The translations under genes were made by a program, and so were the position numbers. From the NCBI GenBank assembly GCA_910587425.1, contig CAJUKU010000008.1:62001-126000 (forward strand): DNA of 64,000 nt. Reading direction: 5' to 3'. How positions within the stretch are numbered: the first letter of the stretch is position 1; the number at the start of each line of letters is the position of its first letter. This document shows positions 1 through 7,500 of the stretch, piece after piece. The DNA comes from an uncultured Muribaculaceae bacterium (GTDB lineage Bacteria; Bacteroidota; Bacteroidia; Bacteroidales; Muribaculaceae). Below the pieces are notes generated by a model. That model searched no databases. It was not told the DNA's origin and saw only the letters and a list, made by a program, of their open reading frames with translations.

Positions 1-456
1 CCGACAGTCCTGCTGGTGCTTGGCGCAATGTTTTTCGGCGGAGCTATGCTTGGTACAGGAATGTTGCAGAGCATAACGGGATGGTTCACCGGCAGGCTGC
101 GTTCGCCTTTGCGGATGGTTGGTGCTACTGTCGGTAGCGGACTGTTTCTGAACTCATGTACGGGCGACCAGTATCTGTCGCTGATTGTTGGTGCCAATAT
201 GTACAAGGCGGCATACAGGAAGGCGGGTCTGAAGCCTCAGTTGCTCAGCCGTTCGCTGGAGGATTCTGTGTCTGTCACATCAGTGCTAATACCTTGGAAT
301 TCTTGCGGACTTACGCAGAGCACCGTGCTCGGGGTGGCGACGCTTGTATATGCGCCTTTCTGTCTGTTCAATATCCTGAGTCCGGTATTGTCGGTACTTG
401 TTGCCTGGGCAGGATGGGGCGTGCACCGGAAGAGAGTTGTGGTGGCAGCGGCTTGA
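1..456 (+). CDS. nhaC: Na+/H+ antiporter NhaC family, C-terminal part (5' end outside window)
   Basis: The frame is open from base 1, so only the last ~151 residues are present. They show two to three hydrophobic helices and the NhaC-type segments TGDQYLSL, SRSLEDSVSVTS and IPWNSCG, which are typical of the C-terminal half of this inner-membrane sodium/proton exchanger. The family exports Na+ in exchange for protons and supports pH and salt homeostasis. The gene converges on the minus-strand small membrane gene with a 20-base gap and no clear terminator between them. Family assignment is firm; ion specificity is inferred from the family only. Confidence 0.85.
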   Translation, partial: PTVLLVLGAMFFGGAMLGTGMLQSITGWFTGRLRSPLRMVGATVGSGLFLNSCTGDQYLSLIVGANMYKAAYRKAGLKPQLLSRSLEDSVSVTSVLIPWNSCGLTQSTVLGVATLVYAPFCLFNILSPVLSVLVAWAGWGVHRKRVVVAAA

Positions 457-476
457 CCGTGAGTATGTGCCGAAGG

Positions 477-668
477 TCAGTCTTTCTTGCTCTTGGTCTG
501 CTCACGGCGTTTGAGCACAATGTGAAGCAGGGCTATAGCGATGAGTGTGAGGATTATTATGCCGAAATAATAGGTGTAGTGACCGGCATAGAATTCGCCT
601 CTGCCTATATAGCTCATTACAGCAAGATAGATCAACAGCAGAAGCGGCAGGAGAGTGGAACGTTTCAT
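477..668 (-). CDS. Small two-helix membrane protein, unknown function
   Basis: 63 residues. A hydrophobic N-terminal segment (about residues 4-19), a short polar loop with GRGEFYAGHYTYY, a second helix (about 34-52) and a Lys/Arg-rich C-terminus ending KSKKD. The ATG overlaps the stop of the upstream exonuclease gene by 4 bases (ATGA), which suggests translational coupling and supports it as a real gene. I recognise no family. It could be a small inner-membrane accessory protein; no function is claimed. Confidence 0.6.
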   Translation of the reverse strand: MKRSTLLPLLLLIYLAVMSYIGRGEFYAGHYTYYFGIIILTLIAIALLHIVLKRREQTKSKKD

Positions 669-1318
669 GCGGGTGTTTCCTCTTCGGATTCTGGTTTTAC
701 GGTTATTTTATATGGTGATAGATCAGGGTTGAACTTGTGTGATGTCAGTGCGCTATGTATGCGCAGGCAAGCCCATGCGTCGATTGATGCGTAGGATTGC
801 TGGCTGACAGTGAGTACCGGTGCCTCCCAGTTGGACAGCCGTTGGCTTTTTGATATGCGTCGGTTGAATATTATTGCGTAGATCTTCTGCAGCGATGCGT
901 CGGTAATCGTAAACTCGCGCACTGTTTCCTGAAGATCGATGAATCCTGCCGGCTCGAACTGCGCGAGACGATGTAGAACGAGGAAATCATCTTTCAGCGA
1001 CAATCCGACTTTCTTCACGCCCGGATCTTCCAGAAAACTGATAATCTCTGGGCAGAGTCCGGTTTTGTTTATACGGAAAAGATAGCAGTGATCGGCTGTA
1101 GATACCTGCATGAGCGATACTTTATTCAGCTGTCCCTTACGGAAGGATGGTTTTGTCTCAGTGTCGAAGCCTACGGTGCCGGCATGACGTATCTCCATGA
1201 GAGCCTCGGAGACTGCAGGAAGGGTTTCAACAACTGTAATCTGACCGTCAAACTCTTCAATCGGGAGCGTGGCGAGCTGTTCTTTAGTAATCGAGATAGT
1301 AAAGCCGGTATCAGACAT
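665..1318 (-). CDS. 3'-5' exonuclease domain protein (DEDDy, RNase D-like)
   Basis: 217 residues. The DEDD exonuclease fold is visible: motif I GFDTET (about residue 50), motif II around SLKDDFLVLHRL (about 108), and motif III YASIDAWA (about 180) with the Tyr four residues before Asp that defines the DEDDy subgroup. These residues bind two metal ions and remove 3' nucleotides from RNA or DNA. No HRDC domain is present, so it is shorter than RNase D and resembles the stand-alone exonuclease proteins of Bacteroidetes. Start ATG chosen because the next upstream in-frame codons are non-coding in character. It precedes and overlaps the small membrane gene. Confidence 0.85.
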   Translation of the reverse strand: MSDTGFTISITKEQLATLPIEEFDGQITVVETLPAVSEALMEIRHAGTVGFDTETKPSFRKGQLNKVSLMQVSTADHCYLFRINKTGLCPEIISFLEDPGVKKVGLSLKDDFLVLHRLAQFEPAGFIDLQETVREFTITDASLQKIYAIIFNRRISKSQRLSNWEAPVLTVSQQSYASIDAWACLRIHSALTSHKFNPDLSPYKITVKPESEEETPA

Positions 1319-1427
1319 TGTAATAATAGTTTAATTGCTGACACACCGCTATGAGTGCTATAATGTGTCAAAACTGACAGTGCCGGCAGTCGCGCCGTAT
1401 TGTACACCATCAGGGTTTTTCCGGCTG

Positions 1428-1435
1428 CAAATTTA
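1428..1435 (-). promoter_or_regulatory. Weak -7 element for the exonuclease gene
   Basis: On the minus strand the bases read TAAATTTG, matching the Bacteroidetes -7 consensus TAnnTTTG. No good -33 TTG lies at the right distance, so this is tentative. Transcription from here would give a leader of about 100 bases containing the 1339-1370 inverted repeat. Confidence 0.35.
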
Positions 1436-1549
1436 GTCAGACTTTTAGTAAAAACTGCATTTTTTACGCAAAAAATACGAGGATGTGTGATAACGGTTCA
1501 GCTCCTGCCGTCTGAACCATTCTGAAGACATCCTCCCATCAGGATACAA

Positions 1550-1584
1550 CAGCGGTGTGCCAAACGAGTTTTGACACACCGCTG
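1550..1584 (-). terminator. Hairpin terminator of the caspase operon
   Basis: CAGCGGTGTG (1550-1559) pairs perfectly with CACACCGCTG (1575-1584), and the inner bases CAAA/TTTTG extend the stem. It sits 64 bases after the stop of the last gene. The following T-run on the minus strand is weak, so strength is uncertain. It belongs to the recurring TGTG/CACA hairpin group in this window. Confidence 0.6.
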
Positions 1585-1647
1585 AGTATGATTCAGGATT
1601 GATGATTCACGGTAACGGTTAATGCTGCCGGATCAACTGATGCGGCT

Positions 1648-3165
1648 TTACTTCTTGTAGTAGTGATCGATCTTAGGCTCGGTCGTACGGTAATTTGGCA
1701 TACACATTCCTGTCCGGGCTCCAATATATGTGGGGTCGGAGATATAGAATGTGCGACCGTCGTAGGTATATGAGTCACCGCTGATCGGCTCGTCGAGGCA
1801 AACGGATGCGCTCTCATGACCCGGATATGCGATGAGGTGGTTGTCGACACCGAGCACCCGGTTGAGCAGGTAGGTGTAGAATATAGCTCTGTCCTCACAG
1901 TCGCTCTTGGGGTAGACGAGCATTTCCTCCATGAAGTACGGTTTCTCGAAACCGTGGTAATTGCCGTCGGTGGTATACTCGGTGATCTGCTGCACGAACT
2001 GCAGGAGCTTGTCGACAGCCTGACGCTGCGGCAGTGAGTCGAGCTGCTGGTGAAGCTGATCAACAATAGCCTTGCGTGCGGCAGGGTCAACCTCGGAGAT
2101 TGCAAAACCCTTCATAGAGATCTGCGGATAACGGTAGAGCATATCCTTATACCATCCGTTGGTTGTGCCCTCTACGGTCATACCTGCACCGGTAAGTTTG
2201 AACGGCACCGGGTTCTCCGGGAGTGTGAGTCCGCTTATCAACATGTCGATGCTGCGTCCGCAGTCTACTCCATCAGGGATCTCGCATGTCGAGATCATTC
2301 CTATCGTGGTCTTGGTGCCGTCGGGCTGTCCGAGTTCAAACACGTAGTAACGCGTGTTCCGGTTGCCCAGATCCAGATATGGGCGTGCATAGACCTTGTC
2401 GTCGAGTGCCATGAGCAGCAATGCTCTGCCATCCTGTCCGAGTGCGAGGCGCACGTCATATCCCATGTTGGCGAGAATAAAGTGCGCGAGTGAGTGCTTG
2501 GATGAGCGTGATGCATTGGGATATGCAGCCTGTATGTACGCGCTTACAAGTTCGTAGGTCAGGTAACCGTTCAGACCATACTCGGCAGCTGTCGACTGCA
2601 GTGAGGCTATGAGATCGGCAGCCGCTTTGGATTCGGCGAGCGAGCGCCACTGCGAGGCGAAATCACGCTGATTATTGATCGCGCTCAACTGTATTGCAGG
2701 TCCCGGAGCATAGCTCGGGATTCCGAAGTAGTCAAACTTGAAGTTTCGGTCGCCCGATGGTTTCGGTGCAGGAGCCGGTTTCGGAGCGGGCTTCGGTGCC
2801 GGTTTGGGTCCTGGTTTCGGAACTGAGGGCGAGGGCTTCGGTTTAGGTGCCGGTTTCGGTTTCTTTACCGGAGCAGGGGAGGGGAGTGGCTCGGCAGGCA
2901 GCTGCTTCGGTTCGGGGATTACGTCAGGCTTAGGTGTCTCGTCGCGTTTTACGCCTTTGAATACCTGGTAATCAGCCCAGACTCCTTCGAGAAACTTATC
3001 ATAGTCCTCAAGCACACTCTGCCTGAACTGCTTGTAGTCGCGGTGCAGTCCGGCGCGAAATTCGTCGAAGGACTGGTTGTTGGTCTGCGCGGCTGCGTCA
3101 GCCGGCAGCAGCAACGAGACTCCGAGGAGTCCCGCTGCTGTTGTGCTGATGATGCTTTTAAGCAT
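1648..3165 (-). CDS. Exported transglutaminase-like protein with Pro/Lys-rich linker
   Basis: 505 residues. A signal peptide (LLGVSLLLPADAAA) is followed by a charged segment, then a Pro/Lys/Ala-rich linker (about residues 85-140) built from repeats such as PKPAPKPAPKP. The C-terminal half ends in a transglutaminase-like cysteine fold: SDCEDRA (Cys about 423), YPGHESA (His about 450) and YISDPTY (Asp about 477) give a plausible Cys-His-Asp triad. Such folds act as peptidases, amidases or cross-linking enzymes; the substrate is unknown. The linker could span the envelope or peptidoglycan. It is the last gene of the exported caspase operon, 58 bases after the preceding gene, and is followed by a hairpin terminator. 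Confidence 0.75.
   Translation of the reverse strand: MLKSIISTTAAGLLGVSLLLPADAAAQTNNQSFDEFRAGLHRDYKQFRQSVLEDYDKFLEGVWADYQVFKGVKRDETPKPDVIPEPKQLPAEPLPSPAPVKKPKPAPKPKPSPSVPKPGPKPAPKPAPKPAPAPKPSGDRNFKFDYFGIPSYAPGPAIQLSAINNQRDFASQWRSLAESKAAADLIASLQSTAAEYGLNGYLTYELVSAYIQAAYPNASRSSKHSLAHFILANMGYDVRLALGQDGRALLLMALDDKVYARPYLDLGNRNTRYYVFELGQPDGTKTTIGMISTCEIPDGVDCGRSIDMLISGLTLPENPVPFKLTGAGMTVEGTTNGWYKDMLYRYPQISMKGFAISEVDPAARKAIVDQLHQQLDSLPQRQAVDKLLQFVQQITEYTTDGNYHGFEKPYFMEEMLVYPKSDCEDRAIFYTYLLNRVLGVDNHLIAYPGHESASVCLDEPISGDSYTYDGRTFYISDPTYIGARTGMCMPNYRTTEPKIDHYYKK
2735..2905 (-). repeat. Tandem repeats encoding the Pro/Lys/Ala linker
   Basis: Degenerate repeats of GGTTTCGG / GGAGCCGGTTTCGG type on the plus strand encode the PKPAPKP linker of the transglutaminase-like protein. 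Imperfect units of 6 and 12 bases are obvious. Such tracts can change copy number by slippage or recombination, which would change linker length without a frameshift. Confidence 0.7.
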
Positions 3166-3223
3166 TGAGTTACTTATGGGTTGTCAATGTTTTTGTTGTT
3201 GACTTGCGTCAGTGAATGCCGGC

Positions 3224-3859
3224 TTACTCAGCCTCGAAACCTTCGCGAACGAAGTTTGCGATCTTTTCAGCGTGGGCTGCAGCTACTTCGCTCTCTTTCA
3301 TAGCGTTCTCAAGAGCGCGGATGCGTGCCTTTGAAGCCGCGCTCTCGCTGACGATATAGAATTCCTGGAGCTCATAGGTGCCGTCGCCGAGATCGCGGAT
3401 GATTGCGTAGCTGGGCTCCATCTCACCCTTTATCTCTTTCTCTACGAGACGCTCGTAAGCGGCATAGAAATGATCGAACTCATTCTCAGCTGATGTGCCA
3501 TCGGCAGAAATGTCGCTGACAACGCGACCCTTTAGGGCGCTACCTGCGGTCTGTGCGTAGGAGATAGCTGCATTGTTGGCTGCCATCTGCTTGCCTACGT
3601 TCTTTGATTTGAAGCGGCTTGCGATGCCGACAACCTCACGTCCGTCGTCGCCGAGCTCGTTGAGTTTCTCATAATGCTTGAGAAGAGCAACCTCGAGGCT
3701 GCGTGAGCTGCCGAAGAGCTTCCAGCCCTCCTTCTTGTACTCTTTCATCTTCTCTTTCTTTTCCTTGTTGAGAGCCTTGTTGAGAGCTTTGCTCTGACCC
3801 ATTGCTACAGGTGCGGCAACGAGAAGGGCTGCCACGATCATCATAAGAATCTTTTTCAT
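3224..3859 (-). CDS. Exported protein of unknown function (caspase operon)
   Basis: 211 residues with a clear signal peptide (MKKILMMIVAALLVAAPVAMG-Q). The mature part begins with a very Lys/Glu-rich stretch, then an alpha/beta region with KGRVVSDISADGTSAENEF, PSYAIIRDLGDG and LQEFYIVSE. The C-terminus is a long, probably coiled helix rich in Ala/Glu. The layout resembles LPP20-like periplasmic proteins that Bacteroidales encode near DUF4384 proteins, but I do not assign a function. It lies between the DUF4384 gene (52-base gap) and the transglutaminase-like gene, so co-transcription is likely. Confidence 0.65.
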   Translation of the reverse strand: MKKILMMIVAALLVAAPVAMGQSKALNKALNKEKKEKMKEYKKEGWKLFGSSRSLEVALLKHYEKLNELGDDGREVVGIASRFKSKNVGKQMAANNAAISYAQTAGSALKGRVVSDISADGTSAENEFDHFYAAYERLVEKEIKGEMEPSYAIIRDLGDGTYELQEFYIVSESAASKARIRALENAMKESEVAAAHAEKIANFVREGFEAE

Positions 3860-3911
3860 CTCTGTATTGTTTATGTGATTATTGGTTGTGAGCTTGTGTT
3901 TAAATAATAGC

Positions 3912-4802
3912 TTAGTTGGAGCGTATCTCTATTCCGGTGCGGCTGAGTCCCATGCGGGTGTCGCGACGCCGGGCATCGGCTATCCATTTGTTGAATGCCG
4001 AAAGTGTCAATGATGCCGGAATACCGTCGGCAGTTATGTTGCCGGGGGGTGTGAACTGGTTTGGCGAGAAGATGACCACAACTTGATTGCGCTCTACGGC
4101 GGCATCGGTGGTGAGCAAAATCTCGTCGACGATTGAAGGATCCTCTACACCATCAGGGCGTGAGGTTGAGAAGAATACGTACTCCTTGCTCCGGCGAGTC
4201 TTCACGAGTCCTCCGGCATCCCCTACATAGGGGAGCAAACGGTACGCGGTATTCGATGCGTCAAGGAGGTAGACCGCAACATAGCCGTCGACAGGCGCAC
4301 GGAAATAGACCCCGAGCTGTTCGCCGGCACTGAACGAAGTGGTCCGTGATGACAGGTCGGAGCCACGCAGAGTCGCTACTTCTATCGTCACGGCATCATT
4401 GCCCAGTGCACGAGCCTGTCCGCTTATTGTACATGTAACGATATAGTATCCGTCGGCATCGAGTGATACGTCGTATTTCGGGTCAGAAGTATCGGCAATC
4501 CACTCACCACGGACTTCTGTGGCGCTCAGCGATGAGAACACGTTGTCGCCATTGTTGGTGTCGTAGCTGTAGGTGTCGTTTGAGAGTGATGTGCCGAACT
4601 CCTTAGCCAGGGCTGCCAGACGCGCGCCTTCGAGTGCCAGACGCTTGCATTCGTCGAGTGAGTGATGACTGTCGCCATAGAATGTGTATGTGGCGCTCAG
4701 CTTCTTCACGTTGTCGGCATGAACCGGCACTGTGATAATCAGCGCAAGCAGCATTGCCACTAACATTGGCATTCCAAACGATATACGGTTATTAAGCGTC
4801 AT
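3912..4802 (-). CDS. Exported DUF4384 domain protein
   Basis: 296 residues. N-terminal hydrophobic signal (PMLVAMLLALIITVPVHA). An N-terminal domain (about 35-125) contains SLDECKRLALEGARLAALAKEFG and resembles the LPP20-like fold. A second domain (about 150-250) has GEQLGVYFRAPVDGYVAVYL and AYRLLPY, the DUF4384 signature. DUF4384 occurs in bacteria fused to or next to caspase-like peptidases. Here it is a separate gene starting 2 bases after the caspase gene's stop, which implies tight co-expression. No catalytic residues are recognisable; a binding or scaffold role is inference. Confidence 0.75.
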   Translation of the reverse strand: MTLNNRISFGMPMLVAMLLALIITVPVHADNVKKLSATYTFYGDSHHSLDECKRLALEGARLAALAKEFGTSLSNDTYSYDTNNGDNVFSSLSATEVRGEWIADTSDPKYDVSLDADGYYIVTCTISGQARALGNDAVTIEVATLRGSDLSSRTTSFSAGEQLGVYFRAPVDGYVAVYLLDASNTAYRLLPYVGDAGGLVKTRRSKEYVFFSTSRPDGVEDPSIVDEILLTTDAAVERNQVVVIFSPNQFTPPGNITADGIPASLTLSAFNKWIADARRRDTRMGLSRTGIEIRSN

Positions 4803-4804
4803 GT

Positions 4805-7429
4805 TCAGTTTGCTGTAAGTTTTTTCTTGGAATAGATCTGCCGCATGTTGCCCGAGAGTGACACCTGGGGTGTCTGAGGCTTGCGGTTGATCAGGTTGGA
4901 CTGACGGGCGACATTGCTCTTCACATCTTCGGCAAGGTCGGAAAGGGTGACGTTGCCACGTGTCTGCTGAAGTTTCTTAAGCAGATAGTATGTGAAAAGA
5001 CCGTGGTTTTTCTCAGCGTAGGGGAGTGCTGTCTCCTGTCCGGAAGTCGCGCTGAGGATAAACATGTTGCCCTGCGGAGCGACCTCTTTAGGTTTGATAG
5101 CTACACCACGTGTGGCAGTCAGCATGCCGTCGCCACGGTTCGAGCCGCTGAAACAAGCATCGAGGAACACAATGATGTTCTCTGCACCGGAGTTGCCGAG
5201 CTCGTCGTAAAGCCGGTTGAGGGAGTAGCAGCTTTCGGCAGTCAAGGGATCTCCGTCGACAGGGAGGAGAAGAGCATCCTTCGTAGCCTCGTTTGGCATA
5301 CCATGACCTGCGTAGTAGACTATGAGATCTGTGCCGGCGCCCATTGATTTCACTGCGTTCTTAGTCTGTGCTATGGCGCGCAGTAGTGCTCCGAGGGTAG
5401 CATCAGTCTGTACGATGATGTTCTCCTTCGGCAGTCCGAGTGTCTGCTCGAGATATTTAGCCATTGTCTCGCCATCGTGGAGAGCAGACTCTACATGCGG
5501 TACACCGGCATAGTTCTCGTTGGCTATGACAAGCGCGAGAGCGTTCGGGTTACGGTGGGATGTGGTGGGTATATTCTCGTCGACATCCGATTTCCGTGTG
5601 ACTTTCAGGCTCTTGGTGGTTGTTGTAGCTGCGGCAACCGCGTTTCCGCTGTTTGCGTTACGCAGAATAGCCTCGAAGTCGACATCCACGTTGGTATTGG
5701 CGTATGCGAGTGCCTCGTCATTATTATAGACATAGCTTTTGCCAGTAGGTGTTACGAACGTGAGTGATGCGACACGCACCTCGTCATTCACGATGGTGTA
5801 CTTCGGATTGCGGAAATGAATACCCGCCCAGTTGCTCTTGAACAGCTCCGCCTCATTGTTGGCAAGCGGTACATTGACATACATCGGTCCGTAGCTCGAT
5901 TCAACGAGATACACCTCGTTTGCCGCATCATACGGTTTGAGCTCAAGGTCGGTAAGGCGCAGGCGACGGGCATATTTCTCAAGGTATTCCTTCTCAGCCT
6001 CACGGCATGCGTTGGTATACTCGGCGCGAATCGTGGCGTCATTGACGCGTCGCTGATAATCCTCCGGGCGCTCGAATTCACCCTTGCGGGTCCATTTAGC
6101 CAGACGCTCCTCTACTATGCTTTTGGCGAAGTCGGAGTAGCGGGGGGTGTCGTTGTCCGTAGAAGCTGCGGTCGATACAGCGCCGTCGCTGCGGCCGTAG
6201 TTCTTGGTATTGTTCTCGTTGTAAGCCATGATCGGCGGCATACCCATGGAGGGCATGGGAGATTCGCCGAGTGCCTGTATGCGGGTGTTGACCTCTTCAA
6301 ACTTATCGCGGTTGTCCATGCATCCGTAGGATACGGCGAGTGCTTTGAGATACTTTACGGAAGTGGGGTCATTAGCTATAACCTCCTCCAGTTTACCTGT
6401 TGCCGCCGAGAAATAGTCGTTGCTCTGGCGTTTCAGTTTCTTAGCCGTACGCTCGTCGTCGGATGTTATGGCACGGTTGAAATAATCAACGCCCAAGTTG
6501 TAGTAACACAGCGCGATGTGGCGCGCGGTGCTGAGGTTCATCGGCTTCAGCTCATCGAGACGGTTGTAGACCGAGAGCGCTTTCAGATACTCCTGGTTGT
6601 CTTCAAGGAGCTTACCCTGTATGTTGAGCAGCTGCTCATCGTCGGGTTTGAGCGCCAGAGCCTTGTCGAGCAGTGGCTGCAGGTGTTCGCTGTGTGATCC
6701 GTCGATGCAAGCTTTTATTCCGAAAGAGATCAGGTGGTAGTTTTCGGGATATGCCTTGACTGCTTCGAGCATCGTCGCTACCGCGAGGTCATACTGCTCA
6801 ATATTGAGGCAAGCCTGACCCATGTACATATAGACCTGCTCGCGCCGCGAAGGCTCGCCGGTGGCGAAATATGCGCGGAAGTAATCTATCGCTTTTGCGA
6901 AATCTCGCGAGTTGTATGCTCCGGAAGCGGCGATGTAGATTATCGACGGATAATTTGCATCGGTGCGGAAATTCTCTCCGTGGAAAGCATCGAGGAGGTG
7001 GGTGTCGATGTATGCGCCGGCAAACCGTGCAAGCTGATCGGAATTGTTGGCTGACGAGTAGAAGTATGCACCAGCCTCAAGCGACTGGTTAATGTCGCGG
7101 AGTATGCTTTTGCACCGGTCATATTCCGGCGTGCCTTTAGCCAACGATTTGATAGCTGTTGTAGCAGCGGTATTGCAGTCTATGACCGTCTGATAGTAAT
7201 CTTCGCCAGGTTCACCCTCTGTCTGCGCGAACTTGATTGCGCGGTAGAGTTCGGATGCCTGTTCGAGAGGGTCGACGGTAGCTGTGGTATCAGCTGCGAG
7301 CGCAGCCACAGAATCGGCGGTGGAAGCCGATGGAATCTGTGGCGCGCCCGCAACCGGGAGTGCCTGTGAGGCAAGTGTTATCACTGCAGCTGACGCCGCT
7401 GTGAGAAGAACTTTCGGGGTTGTAGTCAT
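4805..7429 (-). CDS. Exported TPR-caspase-like cysteine peptidase (C14 family)
   Basis: 874 residues. A signal peptide (ALPVAGA-P) is followed by TPR-like helical repeats (about 100-390) and a module of about 130 residues (about 440-571) that is also present in the next gene upstream. The caspase-hemoglobinase domain starts near residue 627: ALALVIANENYAGV, the catalytic His in YYAGHGMP (about 709), the catalytic Cys in FLDACFSGSNRG (about 759), and the conserved tail segments ILSATSGQETALPY and NHGLFTYYLLKKL. The His-Cys dyad is intact, so activity is expected; caspase-like enzymes of this clan cleave after Asp, Arg or Lys. The export signal is notable because many studied bacterial caspase homologues act in the cytoplasm. 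Second gene of the operon, 71 bases after the propeller gene. Confidence 0.85.
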   Translation of the reverse strand: MTTTPKVLLTAASAAVITLASQALPVAGAPQIPSASTADSVAALAADTTATVDPLEQASELYRAIKFAQTEGEPGEDYYQTVIDCNTAATTAIKSLAKGTPEYDRCKSILRDINQSLEAGAYFYSSANNSDQLARFAGAYIDTHLLDAFHGENFRTDANYPSIIYIAASGAYNSRDFAKAIDYFRAYFATGEPSRREQVYMYMGQACLNIEQYDLAVATMLEAVKAYPENYHLISFGIKACIDGSHSEHLQPLLDKALALKPDDEQLLNIQGKLLEDNQEYLKALSVYNRLDELKPMNLSTARHIALCYYNLGVDYFNRAITSDDERTAKKLKRQSNDYFSAATGKLEEVIANDPTSVKYLKALAVSYGCMDNRDKFEEVNTRIQALGESPMPSMGMPPIMAYNENNTKNYGRSDGAVSTAASTDNDTPRYSDFAKSIVEERLAKWTRKGEFERPEDYQRRVNDATIRAEYTNACREAEKEYLEKYARRLRLTDLELKPYDAANEVYLVESSYGPMYVNVPLANNEAELFKSNWAGIHFRNPKYTIVNDEVRVASLTFVTPTGKSYVYNNDEALAYANTNVDVDFEAILRNANSGNAVAAATTTTKSLKVTRKSDVDENIPTTSHRNPNALALVIANENYAGVPHVESALHDGETMAKYLEQTLGLPKENIIVQTDATLGALLRAIAQTKNAVKSMGAGTDLIVYYAGHGMPNEATKDALLLPVDGDPLTAESCYSLNRLYDELGNSGAENIIVFLDACFSGSNRGDGMLTATRGVAIKPKEVAPQGNMFILSATSGQETALPYAEKNHGLFTYYLLKKLQQTRGNVTLSDLAEDVKSNVARQSNLINRKPQTPQVSLSGNMRQIYSKKKLTAN

Positions 7430-7500
7430 CTATGTATTTAGAAAACGTAGACTTTATCGGTTGTTATATGTATTTGCAGAATGCTTCCGGTGGTTGATGA

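Larger units (their letters stand above)
1319..1647. other. Intergenic region upstream of the exonuclease gene and downstream of the caspase operon
   Basis: No coding sequence. It holds the terminator of the caspase operon (1550-1584), a weak minus-strand promoter match (1428-1435), and an inverted repeat TGACACA (1339-1345) / TGTGTCA (1364-1370) in the exonuclease leader. A further small hairpin, ATCCTcccatcAGGAT, lies near 1530-1545. I see no RNA gene. Confidence 0.5.

Noticed and set aside
156..794. 212-codon plus-strand frame crossing the NhaC end and the small membrane gene
   Set aside because: It runs antisense to the exonuclease and the small membrane gene and shows no recognisable protein pattern.
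5816..6697. 293-codon frame antisense to the TPR-caspase gene
   Set aside because: It is a shadow of the minus-strand coding frame; the minus strand has signal, TPR and caspase motifs.
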